The position numbers and the translations under genes are program-made. A stretch of DNA of 64,000 nt, taken from positions 58,488,330 through 58,552,329 of the forward strand of contig CM060324.1 in assembly GCA_030674155.1 (NCBI GenBank), written 5' to 3'. Positions 28,847 through 38,619 of this stretch are shown piece by piece. The notes beneath the pieces were generated by a model. It made no database searches. It was not told the DNA's origin and worked only from the letters and a program-made list of their open reading frames with translations. Within the stretch, counting starts at the first letter, position 1, and the number at the start of each line of letters is the position of its first letter. The DNA comes from Stramonita haemastoma. Taxonomy: Eukaryota; Mollusca; Gastropoda; Neogastropoda; Muricidae.

Positions 28847-30147
28847 TTAATGACGAAACGCCCATGGGGGAGGTAGCGGGTACGGTGCAGGCGGCAGTGG
28901 GTGGCCAGGTCTGTCAGTCCATGGATTGCCACAGAAAGAACGGCCTGTGTTGCTGGCGCCGAATCCCCCGCGTCTCTGTCGTCTTCGTGGACGTTCCCAG
29001 AACAGCTGACATAGGTGGCGGCCCAAGGCTCTTGCAACGTTGCCAGCACCGTAGTTATTCAAGTGAATTTCATCTTGAAGATGTTTGGATGGATGAATAT
29101 TCTCATATGCCAGGTAGGAAACGTTGTTGATATCTTCATTTACTATTTCGGAATAAGCGTGAGCATTGAACACGACCCGTCTTGCTTCTAGATGCTGTTG
29201 ATTCACTGGAGTGGCCCTGCTGCATACGACATGGGTCTTGGGGAAGATCTTCTGGACAGCCTTTACAGCTGCTGCCATGGCTTTGCCACATGTTGCAGGA
29301 TCTTTCCCTTTGATGTCGTTGATGCCTGCATGCAGCACGACACACTCTGGGGCCGGTTCAAGCTCCTTGCTAGCTTCTTGGGCCACTTTCGTTATGTTGT
29401 CAATGGTGTAAGCTTTTTTCTTCGCCACCTGAAGGCCGTATGACAATGCCAAACGTGATGGATTTATTTTATTCATTGTCGAGTCGTGCAAAATGAGCAC
29501 ACGTGGCATGTCTGACTCAATTTCTTTGACCTGAGAAGTCGACTGCTTGGAGAACCCTTTCATCTTTTCTTCATTTTGCGTCGTTCTTTGGTTTACGTCA
29601 CTGAACTTGACGTCATTCCTCGACTCTGGTTTTGCTTTTATTCTTTTTGCGGTCTTTTTATCTTTTTTTAAGTCCTGCCCTGCTCTCACACTGCTCAAGG
29701 CTTTAGGGGATGGGTAAGTGATGCCTGCATTGAGTTTGACTGCATCAGCGTAAGAGACAGGGGGAGATTTTACGGATTCTGCATGTTGTTGTTTGGCAGT
29801 CCGACTGTCTTTCTGTTGGCAAAGTGCTATGAGATTTGCGATTTTTTCATTCTGTTCGCCAACAGTTTTTTCTAAGTTTCCAATGCGCTCACACAAGACC
29901 GTGATAATATTTTTAAGATCAAATATTGAGCTCACTGCGACAGATGGCACAGATGGCGTGATCCCAGTAAGCCATGGGAGCGTTCCATCCTAACGGCCTG
30001 CTTGTTTGTTGAGCAGGGTGTCGAATCGTCCGTCGAAACGTTGTTATCCGTCTTGTAGGAGCTTGCTCTTGACTTTTTCTTGGAGCTGTTCTTCTCCATG
30101 ACTGGGGCGGTTGTTAAATTTGGACCCTTGCTCCTAGTTCTAGTCAT
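28847..30147 (-). CDS. Retrotransposon ORF1: coiled coil plus SGNH-esterase-like domain
   Basis: Starts at MTRTRSKGPNLT (30147) with a Lys/Ser-rich N-terminus; one frame change is needed between about 29950 and 30000 to enter the 367-codon frame. Then come a heptad-like segment (LCERIGNLEKTVGEQNEKI), a Lys-rich linker and an SGNH-type domain: VLILHDST (block I, nucleophile Ser), VVLHAGINDI (block III, G-x-N-D) and DEIHLNNYGA (block V, D-x-x-H). The C-terminus is Arg/Gly/Pro-rich. Esterase ORF1 proteins are known from CR1-like LINEs. It probably binds element RNA; hydrolase activity is inferred only from the motifs. Confidence 0.82.
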
Positions 30148-30179
30148 TCTTCTTGGTTTTCTTTACAAAATTTTCTTGT

Positions 30180-30180
30180 G

Positions 30181-30218
<38 letters not shown>

Positions 30219-30312
30219 TTTGATTTTAATCTTGCGCACACGTTAAATCCTGTTCCGCTTTTCGTAAGAGTAAACCATTGACTGCCAGTGGGAACAGATG
30301 ACAATATTTAAA
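30180..30312 (+). repeat. GT repeat and SINE family A fragment
   Basis: GT run at 30180-30215, then CTTGCGCACACGTTAAATCC, GTTCCGCTTTTCGTAAGAGT and TGGGAACAGATGACAATATT. Confidence 0.85.
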
Positions 30313-30569
30313 AAACAGCACACTGACGACTGACAGCATGACGAAAAAGTGAAAGTAGAACAGGAAAGGCCAGAGTGGTCTGTGATACATCCACACTAAA
30401 TAATCCTTAGCCGTTATCGCATCGGTCGGTCTTTATGTCCAAATATCACTAACCTGCCCTGAAATAAAGAACTCGCATGCCTTCAGGCTTTTGTACACCC
30501 GGAATTCGTACGGGGTGTAAGCTCTCTTCCCACTAACAAAGTAATTTACGATGTATATATTTTATTATT

Positions 30570-30782
30570 TTAATTTATTCTTTTATATCGAGGATAACAG
30601 AATAAGCAATCATGTGCTTTTTTTCATCCGGTCCCCGTGTGTATGCAGTTTTGTAAATCTTGTCATCTGTTCCCACCGGCACACGATGGCCTACTCTTAC
30701 GAAAAGCGGAACAGGATTTAACGTGTGCGCAAGATGTTCTGCGTGCGTTCGCACACGGGGCCTCGGATTAAAGTCTCATTGA
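30570..30782 (-). repeat. SINE family A, 3' half
   Basis: TTCTTTTATATCGAGGATAA, GGTCCCCGTGTGTATGCAGT, GTTCGCACACGGGGCCTCGG; stops inside the core. Confidence 0.9.
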
Positions 30783-30984
30783 CGTCAGATAGACCATCTG
30801 GGTATGTAAACTATGTTTGTAGGCCTATTGGGATCTCATAAAGATCAACTCTATCAATATCTAGAATATTCGAATGCTACATTTTTTTCCTCCGTTGAGT
30901 TTTGGTTTTCTGCGTTCTCCTATGTTGCACGAGCCATCGCGTCGACCACCGTACATAGTCAAGTAGCCTAGAGTAGGCTCTTAG

Positions 30985-31100
30985 TTTCTATCTGAACAGA
31001 TGACAAGATTCACAAAACTGCATACACACGGGGACTGGATATAAAAAAGCGCACGAGTGCTTATTCCATTATCGTCGATATAGATAAATAAATAAATATC
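30985..31100 (+). repeat. SINE family A, 3' end
   Basis: GAACAGATGACAAGATTCAC, ACACACGGGGACTGGATATA, tail GATATAGATAAATAAATAAA. It ends about 120 bp upstream of the DHFR start codon. Confidence 0.88.
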
Positions 31101-31223
31101 TGAAAAAAATGACTCCAGCGATATTTATCGAAGGGAAATAACTCTCATTAATCATTCATTCATACAGATCGGCGCCAAACCTTTCAACTCGGTCTTTGCA
31201 GATTGTTGTGGATCAGTTATATA

Positions 31224-31367
31224 ATGGCAACACCAAAGTTGAATCTTGTTGTGGCAGCCTGCAATAACGGCGGTATCGGAATAGAGGGCCGCATCCCATG
31301 GAGAATCAAACAGGATCTTCGTTTCTTCAAAAAAATCACAACCACCACACAGGATGCAGAGAAACAG
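31224..31367 (+). CDS. DHFR: DHFR exon 1
   Basis: MATPKLNLVVAACNNGG to TTTTQDAEKQ, 48 codons; donor CAG/GTAATT. The break after KQ sits just before the (L/A)VIMG strand. Confidence 0.97.
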
Positions 31368-31488
31368 GTAATTAAAAAAAAAAATCACTTTGAATTCTTC
31401 GAACTTGATTTGGATATTAATATATTATGGTTGGGACTGGATGCCAAAAAGCTTATTCCATTATTCTTGATATGAAAGGATAAAAATG

Positions 31489-31580
<92 letters not shown>

Positions 31581-31915
31581 GATGATAGCCTAAACCGAGG
31601 CCCTGTGTGTGAACGCACACAGAACATCTTGCGCACACGTTGAATCCTGTTCAGCTTTTCGTAAGAGTAGGCCATCGTGTGCTGGTGGGAACAGATGCCA
31701 TTTAGTGATTTACAAAACTGCAAACACAGGGGGACTGGATGTAAAAAAAAAAAGCACTAGAGTGCTTATCCCATTATCCTTGATATAAAAGAATAAAATA
31801 AAAATGAAATAAATAAAACATGCACTCACACACACGTGTAGTTGTAGTGAGTATACAAGTACTATAGCTATAGTATTGGAGTATGTACAGGTAAACACAC
31901 CACACACACACACAC

Positions 31916-31982
<67 letters not shown>

Positions 31983-34874
31983 CACACATGTATACACACA
32001 CTCTGTGTCTGTCTGTCTGTCTGTGTGTGTGTTTTCTCTCTCTCTCTCCAATCCAATCCAATCATGTTTAATACCCCCACTGACCACACAGGCCATAATG
32101 GGGCTGTCACCTCGTCACATTTTAAAACTCATATTAAATACCCCTGGGGTCACACAGTTTATTCAGTGTGAAACTTGGTGTCAAAGGGAAGTAATTTTTA
32201 CATCTTTCAATAGTCAATACACAAAAAACTGAGGGCGCTAATGGGCGCTACAGGGTTACGTTATAAAGGGGCGCTAATGGGCGCAGCAGGGGGATAAGGG
32301 TGTTATTAAAACTGTGCAACTATACACAGATTTAAATGGGGTATAAAACCTCTCCCTCTCTCTGTCTGTCTCACACACACACCACACGCGCACACACATG
32401 CACACACACACACACACAGGTGTTTTTTTTTTAATTAAAAAGTTTAAAATTAGATGTGAATAGTCAAACTGAAGATATCACACACTGTCCTCATCTGCTC
32501 AGACTCAGACTCAGATTAATCTTGTTAAAGTTTTGTCACTAGAACTGTTCTTTATTTTTATGCAGCAAAGGTCACAAGGTGTAATGAAAATTACAAGAGA
32601 TTTAAATTTATTTCTGCACAGTTTTTGTTGAGTGTTTTTTTACTCCAGGAAAACCAAGGCAGACCTCATGTCCTCAATTAAAAAATTTAAATAGAGGGGT
32701 ACTTTTCAGTAAACTGAGACTGAGACCAATTCATTTTTCAGTCTGAAAACACTCACATGGCGATCATTTCATCTTCCCAAAATATTCACCTCTGGCCACA
32801 CATTTCTGCATTCGCTCAATCCATTATACAATTGTAGAAATAACGATCTATAGGCCTCTCTAGTTGGTATGTGTGCCAGACACAGAAAAACCTTTGTTCC
32901 CAAGTTTTCTCATTTTTAAACTGTCCTGCCAGTGCCTGGTACTTCTTCAGTTGGGGGAGAGAAAGAGGTAAAAGTTACAAGGTGTAACTGTAACAGTAAG
33001 TAAGGTTTGGGAAGTATGGAGGTTGTGGCAAAGTTTCAGTGATCTTCACGAGATACCATTGTATGAACTTTGACCAGTGAGTAAACTGTCCATTGTTGTG
33101 TTGGATCTTGGTTCCCCTCATCCAGTGTTTGGTCGGTCAGCTGCATGAGTCTCTGTAGTTCTAACTCACCTGTGACCATCTGGCCTTACTTGTAAGGTTT
33201 CTGGGAAGTGGCTACAACTAGATTCTGGCTGGACATTTTATCTTATAGTACATGTATGTATTCGTACATGTATATGTATACATGTAATATACATGTGTAT
33301 TCATGATAGTTTATCTCCATTGTCCTGATACTGTTTCAGTTTATCTCCATCGGCATTGTCATGATACTGTTTCAGAATGCAGTGTGATAGTGTATCTCCA
33401 TTGTTTCAGAATGCAGTGTGATTGTGTATCTCCATTGTATCAGAATGCAGTGTGATAATTTATCTCCATTGTTTCAGAATGCAGTGTGATAATTTATGTC
33501 CATTGTTTCAGAATGCATTGTGATAGTGTATCTCCATTGTTTCAGAATGCAGTGTGATAGTTTATCTCCACTGTTTCAGAATGCAGAGTGATAATTTATC
33601 TCCACTGTTTCAGAATGCAGAGTGATACTATGGTGTATCTCCATTGTTTCAGAATGCAGTGTGATAATTTATCTCCATTGTTTCAGAATGCATTGTGATA
33701 GTGTATCTCCATTGTTTCAGAATGCAGTGTGATAGTTTATCTCCACTGTTTCAGAATGCAGAGTGATAATTTATCTCCACTGTTTCAGAATGCAGAGTGA
33801 TACTATGGTGTATCTCCATTGTTTCAGAATGCAGTGTGATAATTTATCTCCATTGTTTCAGAATGCAGTGTGATAATTTATCTCCATTGTTTCAGAATGC
33901 AGTGTGATAATTTATCTCCATTGTTTCAGAATGCAGTGTGATAATTTATCTCCATTGTTTCAGAATGCAGTGTGATAATTTGTCTCCATTTCAGAATGCA
34001 GTGTGATAATTTGTCTCCATTGTTTCAGAATGCAGTGTGATAATTTATCTCCATTGTTTCAGAATGCAGTGTGATAATGTATCTCCATTGTTTCAGAATG
34101 CAGTGTGATAATTTGTCTCCATTGTTTCAGAATGCAGTGTGATAATTTATCCCCATTGTTTCAGAATGCAGTGTGATAATTTATCTCCATTGTTTCAGAA
34201 TGCAGAGTGATACTATGGTGTATCTCCATTGTTTCAGAATGCAGTGTGATAATTTATCTCCATTGTTTCAGAATGCAGTGTGATAATTTATCTCCATTGT
34301 TTCAGAATGCAGAGTGATACTATGGTGTATCTCCACTGTTTCAGAATGCAGAGTGATACTATGGTGTATCCCCACTGTTTCAGAATGCAGTGTGATAATT
34401 TATCTCCATTGTTTCAGAATGCAGAGTGATAGTTTATCTCCATTGTTTCAGAATGCAGTCATCATGGGCAGGAAGACCTGGTTCTCCATCCCGGAGAAGT
34501 TCCGCCCCCTGCCAGGTCGCGTCAACGTGGTGCTGAGTCGCGAGTTGCCGCAAGTTCCGGAAGGCGCTCACCTGGCTCGCAGTTTGTCAGAGGCCATCAG
34601 CATGTTGACCTCTGGCCCCCTGAGCTCCAAGGTGGAGTCCCTCTTCGTCATCGGGGGAAGCTCCGTCTACGAGGAAGCCATGGCCTCCAACAAAATCCCT
34701 TGTCGCTTGTACCTGACCCGTGTTCTGGGCGACTTTACCTGCGACACCTTCATACCTGCTGTGGATGACCGCTTCCAGAAAGTTCCCAATCCTGACACCT
34801 GCCCTGCCGAGGTTCTGACAGAAGACGGCATTGACTTTCAGTTTGAAGTGTATGAAAAGGACCTGGCTTGTTGA
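31224..34874 (+). CDS. DHFR: Dihydrofolate reductase, complete two-exon gene
   Basis: Reduces dihydrofolate to tetrahydrofolate with NADPH for thymidylate and purine synthesis in the cytosol. Exon 1 (31224-31367, 48 codons) joins exon 2 (34452-34874, 140 codons plus TGA) in phase 0; the 188-aa protein matches the usual animal length of about 187. Motifs: AACNNGGIGIEGRIPW (N-terminal strand and Met20-type loop), QDLRFF with the acidic active-site residue as Asp31 (Glu in vertebrates), VIMGRKTWFSIP, RVNVVLSRE, and VIGGSSVYEEAM for NADPH binding; it ends FEVYEKDLAC. The ATG was chosen because it gives the normal N-terminus; there is a TTG seven codons upstream in frame. The 3.1-kb intron holds SINE A copies, CA repeats, a mariner relic and a splice-site array. 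Confidence 0.97.
31425..31582. repeat. SINE A tail remnant and CA microsatellite
   Basis: GGGACTGGATGCCAAAAAGC and CTTGATATGAAAGGATAAAA, then about 44 CA units (31490-31578). Confidence 0.88.
31586..31815 (+). repeat. SINE family A, 3' two-thirds
   Basis: TAAACCGAGGCCCTGTGTGT, GAACGCACACAGAACATCTT, CGTAAGAGTAGGCCATCGTG, tail GATATAAAAGAATAAAAT. Confidence 0.92.
31895..31980. repeat. CA microsatellite
   Basis: CA repeats with ACAAC interruptions. Confidence 0.95.
32745..33090 (-). pseudogene. Mariner-family transposase relic
   Basis: The minus strand, across frames, reads KITETLPQPPYFPNLT (cf. LPHPPYSPDLAP), TPCNFYLF, LKKYQALAGQF, and then WIERMQKCVARGEYFGK, the usual C-terminal end of mariner transposases. 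Stops and frameshifts are frequent. No terminal inverted repeats were identified. Confidence 0.65.
33370..34451 (+). repeat. 34-bp minisatellite carrying copies of the DHFR exon 2 splice acceptor
   Basis: About 31 copies of a mostly 34-bp unit (some about 40 bp) made of CCATTGTTTCAG/AATGCAG plus TGTGATAATTTATCT or variants. The slash is the splice point of the genuine acceptor, which forms the last unit at 34440-34458. Variants after AATGCA include GTGTGATAA, GAGTGATACTATGG and TTGTGATAG. Confidence 0.96.
34452..34874 (+). CDS. DHFR: DHFR exon 2
   Basis: Begins NAVIMGRKTWF straight after the acceptor CCATTGTTTCAG and runs to the TGA at 34872-34874. The GC-rich coding sequence contrasts with the AT-rich array before it. 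Confidence 0.97.
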   Translation, partial: NAVIMGRKTWFSIPEKFRPLPGRVNVVLSRELPQVPEGAHLARSLSEAISMLTSGPLSSKVESLFVIGGSSVYEEAMASNKIPCRLYLTRVLGDFTCDTFIPAVDDRFQKVPNPDTCPAEVLTEDGIDFQFEVYEKDLAC

Positions 34875-35784
34875 GATTTGCCCTGCCCTGCCCTGCCCTC
34901 AGGCTGCAGAGAAAGAACTGACTGTTGGTTTCTCTGTGCTGTGCAGATGGAAATGTTTGGGTTGTCAGTGTGTGTGACTGTGGAGTGGTCATTTGGCAGA
35001 TCTATTCATGGACACTGGATAGTGAAGATCATAAGTTGATTACATTAAAGTTTGTTTGGTTTTTTTTTTTTAGGGGGGGGGGGGGGGGAATGTTGTCACA
35101 TAATACTTATTTTTTTAATTCTCATTATCATTTCTTCTATGATTGTTATGTCAGTGTGACATTCATTGTTATCATATTTCTTAGAATTATTATTGTTATG
35201 CCTGGGTAGTACTAGATTTATTCAGTATTTTTAAAACATCATTCTTTTTTTATCACTGTTTTCTTTGTGTAATTTTCACCATTATCATTCCTTCCATTGA
35301 TGACTGCTTTGTTAGTGCGAGAGTCATCTGATCAGTGCCTTGGCTCATGTACAATTGTACTGCTGATTTTTCAGTTCTTTTTCTTTCACTCTTAATAGCT
35401 TTTGTGCAAGATGGTCATGTACTACTCTATTTTTTTTTTTGTGCAATGGGATTTTTTCCTGTTCTATTGTTAGAGAGCATAGGTATTGTGACGTTGTTTA
35501 AACTGGTGAAGGATGAAAGAGTGAGTCTTATGACCAGGTTTACATGTATGTATCATGTCTGTAGTAATTATTGAAGAACTTCAGCAGGCCAGCTGGCTTT
35601 GTTTTTGTCTTGCTTTCATTTTGTTCTAATGTCAACATTGCTAATGCTTGGCTGAAAGAAGGATGGTATTTGGAAATATATATTTATATGTCAACATGTT
35701 TAGGGAGCTATATAATTTTAAATGACAATATGTGTTTCACATTGTGTTGTGCAGTTGAGAGAGATTTTTCCATATTAAGTGGAC

Positions 35785-35790
35785 AATAAA
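35785..35790 (+). terminator. Polyadenylation signal of DHFR
   Basis: AATAAA 910 bases after the stop codon, followed by a T/G-rich stretch. It is the first canonical hexamer found downstream; the 3' UTR includes a G run at 35077-35089. Confidence 0.6.
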
Positions 35791-35879
35791 AGTTGTATCC
35801 TGTATTCACCTGCATTTTTGGTGTACACAAAAACTATTGCCTTCAAAATAGAAATGTAGTAAAGTCCCCACCACTAAGA

Positions 35880-36165
35880 TTCATCCCTGTGGAGATTCCG
35901 GGAGCTCTTCCCTCTATCTGGAAATTCTGTGTTACTATTTAGTGTTGTGTTTTCTATCACTCTGTTTCCTTCCTTTGTCTTCTGTCTCCCCCCTCTCTCT
36001 CTTGCTTGCTTGCTTTGTCTTCTTGGCCCATTCTCCTGCCTTTGTTTTTTTTTCAAGGAAGTTTGACAGCTTCTTCCTCTCAGTGTATTGAATGACATTT
36101 TCCTTTTCTTTTTTGTTTGTTTTTCAATTCTGGCAACCAGGCGGAACACCCACATTCAGATTAAC
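35880..36165. repeat. Interspersed repeat family F copy
   Basis: Shares GAAATTCTGTG, CTTTGTCTTCT, CCCATTCTCCTGCCTTTG and AAGGAAGTTTGA blocks with 9195-9545 and 15400-15490. Confidence 0.45.
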
Positions 36166-36454
36166 ACTGGGAGGGGCACATACAGTCCATTCTGCAAAGC
36201 TGTTTGTTAATGTAGGCAGTGATACAGCGTCTCATGTAGCTCGTTTCTTTATACTGTGACATCTTATTTTTTGTTAGATCTTATTTTTTGTGCTTTTTTT
36301 TTTTTTTTTTAAACCTGCAGTTAATTAATTAAATAGACTGACTGGTGTACTCATCACAGCCTGATTCTATGTGCCATTAAAAAATGGAAATGTAGAATAA
36401 TTGTCTTCAGGTGCTATGTTAGTTTGTGTGTGTGTGTGCGTTTAATTTATTTAT

Positions 36455-36565
36455 GATTATTAATTTATTCTTTTATATTGAGGATAATGGAATAAGCACT
36501 CGAGTGCTTTTTATTCTTTACAGCCAGTCCCCGTGTGTATGCAGTTTTGTAAATCTTGTCATGTA
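36455..36565 (-). repeat. SINE family A tail fragment
   Basis: TTCTTTTATATTGAGGATAA, CAGTCCCCGTGTGTATGCAG. Confidence 0.85.
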
Positions 36566-36884
36566 ATAACAGTACTATGGAAGTGCACTAACTACGAGTT
36601 CATACAGGGCTGTACCCTACTCTTCCTATCATATTTCCCAGGCCTGAGAGATGCTAGATACAGACATCTTGCAAGGTTGATGAATTAATTTGAGCAATAC
36701 TTTAAAACAAACCCATCCATGAAGTGGATGATATAATTATGAATGGGACATGGTCCCACAGCTAACTCAGAAGCTGGATGGTGTCTGACCAAATCCTAGG
36801 ATTGTCTTTTCTGCTTTACCCCCCCACCTCCTAGTCAACAACGCAATGAGTTAACCACTGCACATCCTAGTTTTTCAGTAGCTA

Positions 36885-37005
36885 CTTTTCTTTCCAATCC
36901 TTGGGTAGAGCTCCCAGGTTCACCAGTGGTGAGGTTTTGCATATGTGACTTTTTTTTGCCCACCATGAGGGTACTCGCATTCCAACTTTGGGGAAGTATG
37001 GTACT
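36885..37005. repeat. Short interspersed repeat shared with 2860-3000
   Basis: CCTTGGGTAGAGCTCCCAGG and GCATTCCAACTTTGGGG resemble CCTTGGCTAGAGCTCCGAGG and ACATTCCGACTTCAGG. Confidence 0.4.
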
Positions 37006-37489
37006 TAACCCTTACAGTACTGAATATCTGCTGACAATCACTTCCCCTATCCTGAATTTCTGCCCTGGCACTCTCCCCTTCAGTCCTGTCAGCTGGGTTT
37101 CCGGCGATAACGGTGCCAGCGGAGGGTTTGTTTTACAGTGATCTGTCATGCGGCTAACTGGTATCAACGGACTCTGGATAGTTTTGATTCGGCAAACACT
37201 GCGTCTCCTTTCCTACAAGAATGTTTATAATGCTTTGTGTGTGTGTGTGTGTGTAAAATTTACCGAGGTACTTGTTCTGCACTCTTCTGCACCTCAGAAA
37301 CCCAGGAATTGAAAGAAAATTCTATTGCACCGGTTTTCCTCCTTACAGGACTGAAGGGAAGCAGGAAGCTGAGCCAGAAAACTGGCTTACCGTACTGAAA
37401 GGGTTATTAAAAAGGGGGTGTGTTAGTTTTACCTTGACTCCAGACTGACTCTATGTACAGCTGAATGAATGAAGTTCAGGCTTTCTGTT

Positions 37490-37768
37490 AATTCCAGGAT
37501 GGTCCTGAAGTCATGAGTTGCAAGTTCAAACCCCAGCAGAGCCCGGGGGATCAAACTGGAGGGGTTTTTTTTGGAAAGGGGGGTGATGATTTGAAACAAT
37601 TAAAATTTTTTTTTTTTTTTTACTAGATTGTTTTTAAAGCTTTTTAAGTCAACGTCTGTGCTGATCTGCCTGCTGTCAATTGCCTTGTCATTTCCTGTCT
37701 ACATGCATGCAAGAGGTAAAATACGCATGTTGAAGATCCCATGACTTGTCAGGTGGGCTGCAGAAACA
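37490..37768 (+). repeat. SINE-like repeat family E, second copy
   Basis: CCTGAAGTCATGAGTTGCAA, TGTGCTGATCTGCCTG, ATGCAAGAGGTAAAATACGC, GTTGAAGATCCCATGACTTG, GGGCTGCAGAAACACC. Confidence 0.7.
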
Positions 37769-37782
37769 CCCAAATATTTATT

Positions 37783-38175
37783 TAGACCATTTTAAGTCAT
37801 GCAGATATTTCTGCGTGAATTTGGGTTGCTCTCCCTGGGGACAGTGTGTTGCCACAAGAGCAGCACCACCCTTTTTTTTTTTTTTTTTTGGTCTGCAACT
37901 GTATTCATTTCCCTATCAGAGTGGCTATTTTCTACAGAATTTTGCCAGGGATAACCTGCTTATTGCCGTGGGTTCTTTTACGTGTGCTAAATAATTTTGT
38001 GTAATGTATGGAACCAAAGTTTATCATCTCATCTGACAGACTAGCACCCAGACCCCCACTCATGTTCTAATGGATAAGGGACAAGTTTTGGGCCCAAGTA
38101 GGGTTTGCACACTTCTGACCCAGATTTTTGGCTTTCAAGGCAGGCACATTCCCTCCTAACTACTGATCCACCTAG
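37783..38175 (-). repeat. SINE family B copy
   Basis: Reverse complement: GACCATTTTAAGTCATGCAG, TTGCCGTGGGTTCTTTTACG, TTTATCATCTCATCTGACAG, CAGGCACATTCCCTCC. More diverged than other copies. Confidence 0.85.
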
Positions 38176-38244
38176 CATGCATCTAGAGCTTCACTTATAC
38201 ACTCTGTTATGTAGTTGGTGGAGCATCTGCTGAGCCCATTTAAA

Positions 38245-38612
38245 AAAACTATTGACTTCAATCACTTATAAATAACAGAGCAGAGGAATGAAGGGAAAAA
38301 CTATTGACTTCAATCACTTAGCAATAACAGAGCAGAGGAATGAAGGGAAAAACTATTGACTTCAATCACTTAGCAATAACAGAGCAGAGGAATGAAGGGA
38401 AAAACTATTGACTTCAATCACTTAGCAGTAACAGAGCAGAGGAATGAAGGGAAAAACTATTGACTTCAATCACTTAGCAATAACAGAGCAGAGGAATGGA
38501 GGGAAAAACTATTGACTTCAATCACTTATCAATAGCAGAGCAGAGGAATGGAGGGAAAAACTATTGACTTCAATCACTTAGCAATAACAGAGCAGAGGAA
38601 TGAAGGGAAACT
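38245..38612. repeat. 53-bp tandem repeat, about seven copies
   Basis: Unit contains AAACTATTGACTTCAATCAC, TTAGCAATAACAGAGCAGAG and GAATGAAGGG; copies differ by only a few bases. Confidence 0.95.
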
Positions 38613-38619
38613 TTTCTGC

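Noticed and set aside
29136..29443. Plus-strand frames opposite the retrotransposon
   Set aside because: Antisense to the SGNH domain of ORF1.
33370..34460. CRISPR-like array
   Set aside because: Eukaryotic intron; units are contiguous without unique spacers.
35335..35789. Hydrophobic frames after DHFR
   Set aside because: Lie in the DHFR 3' UTR, AT-rich, no conserved features.
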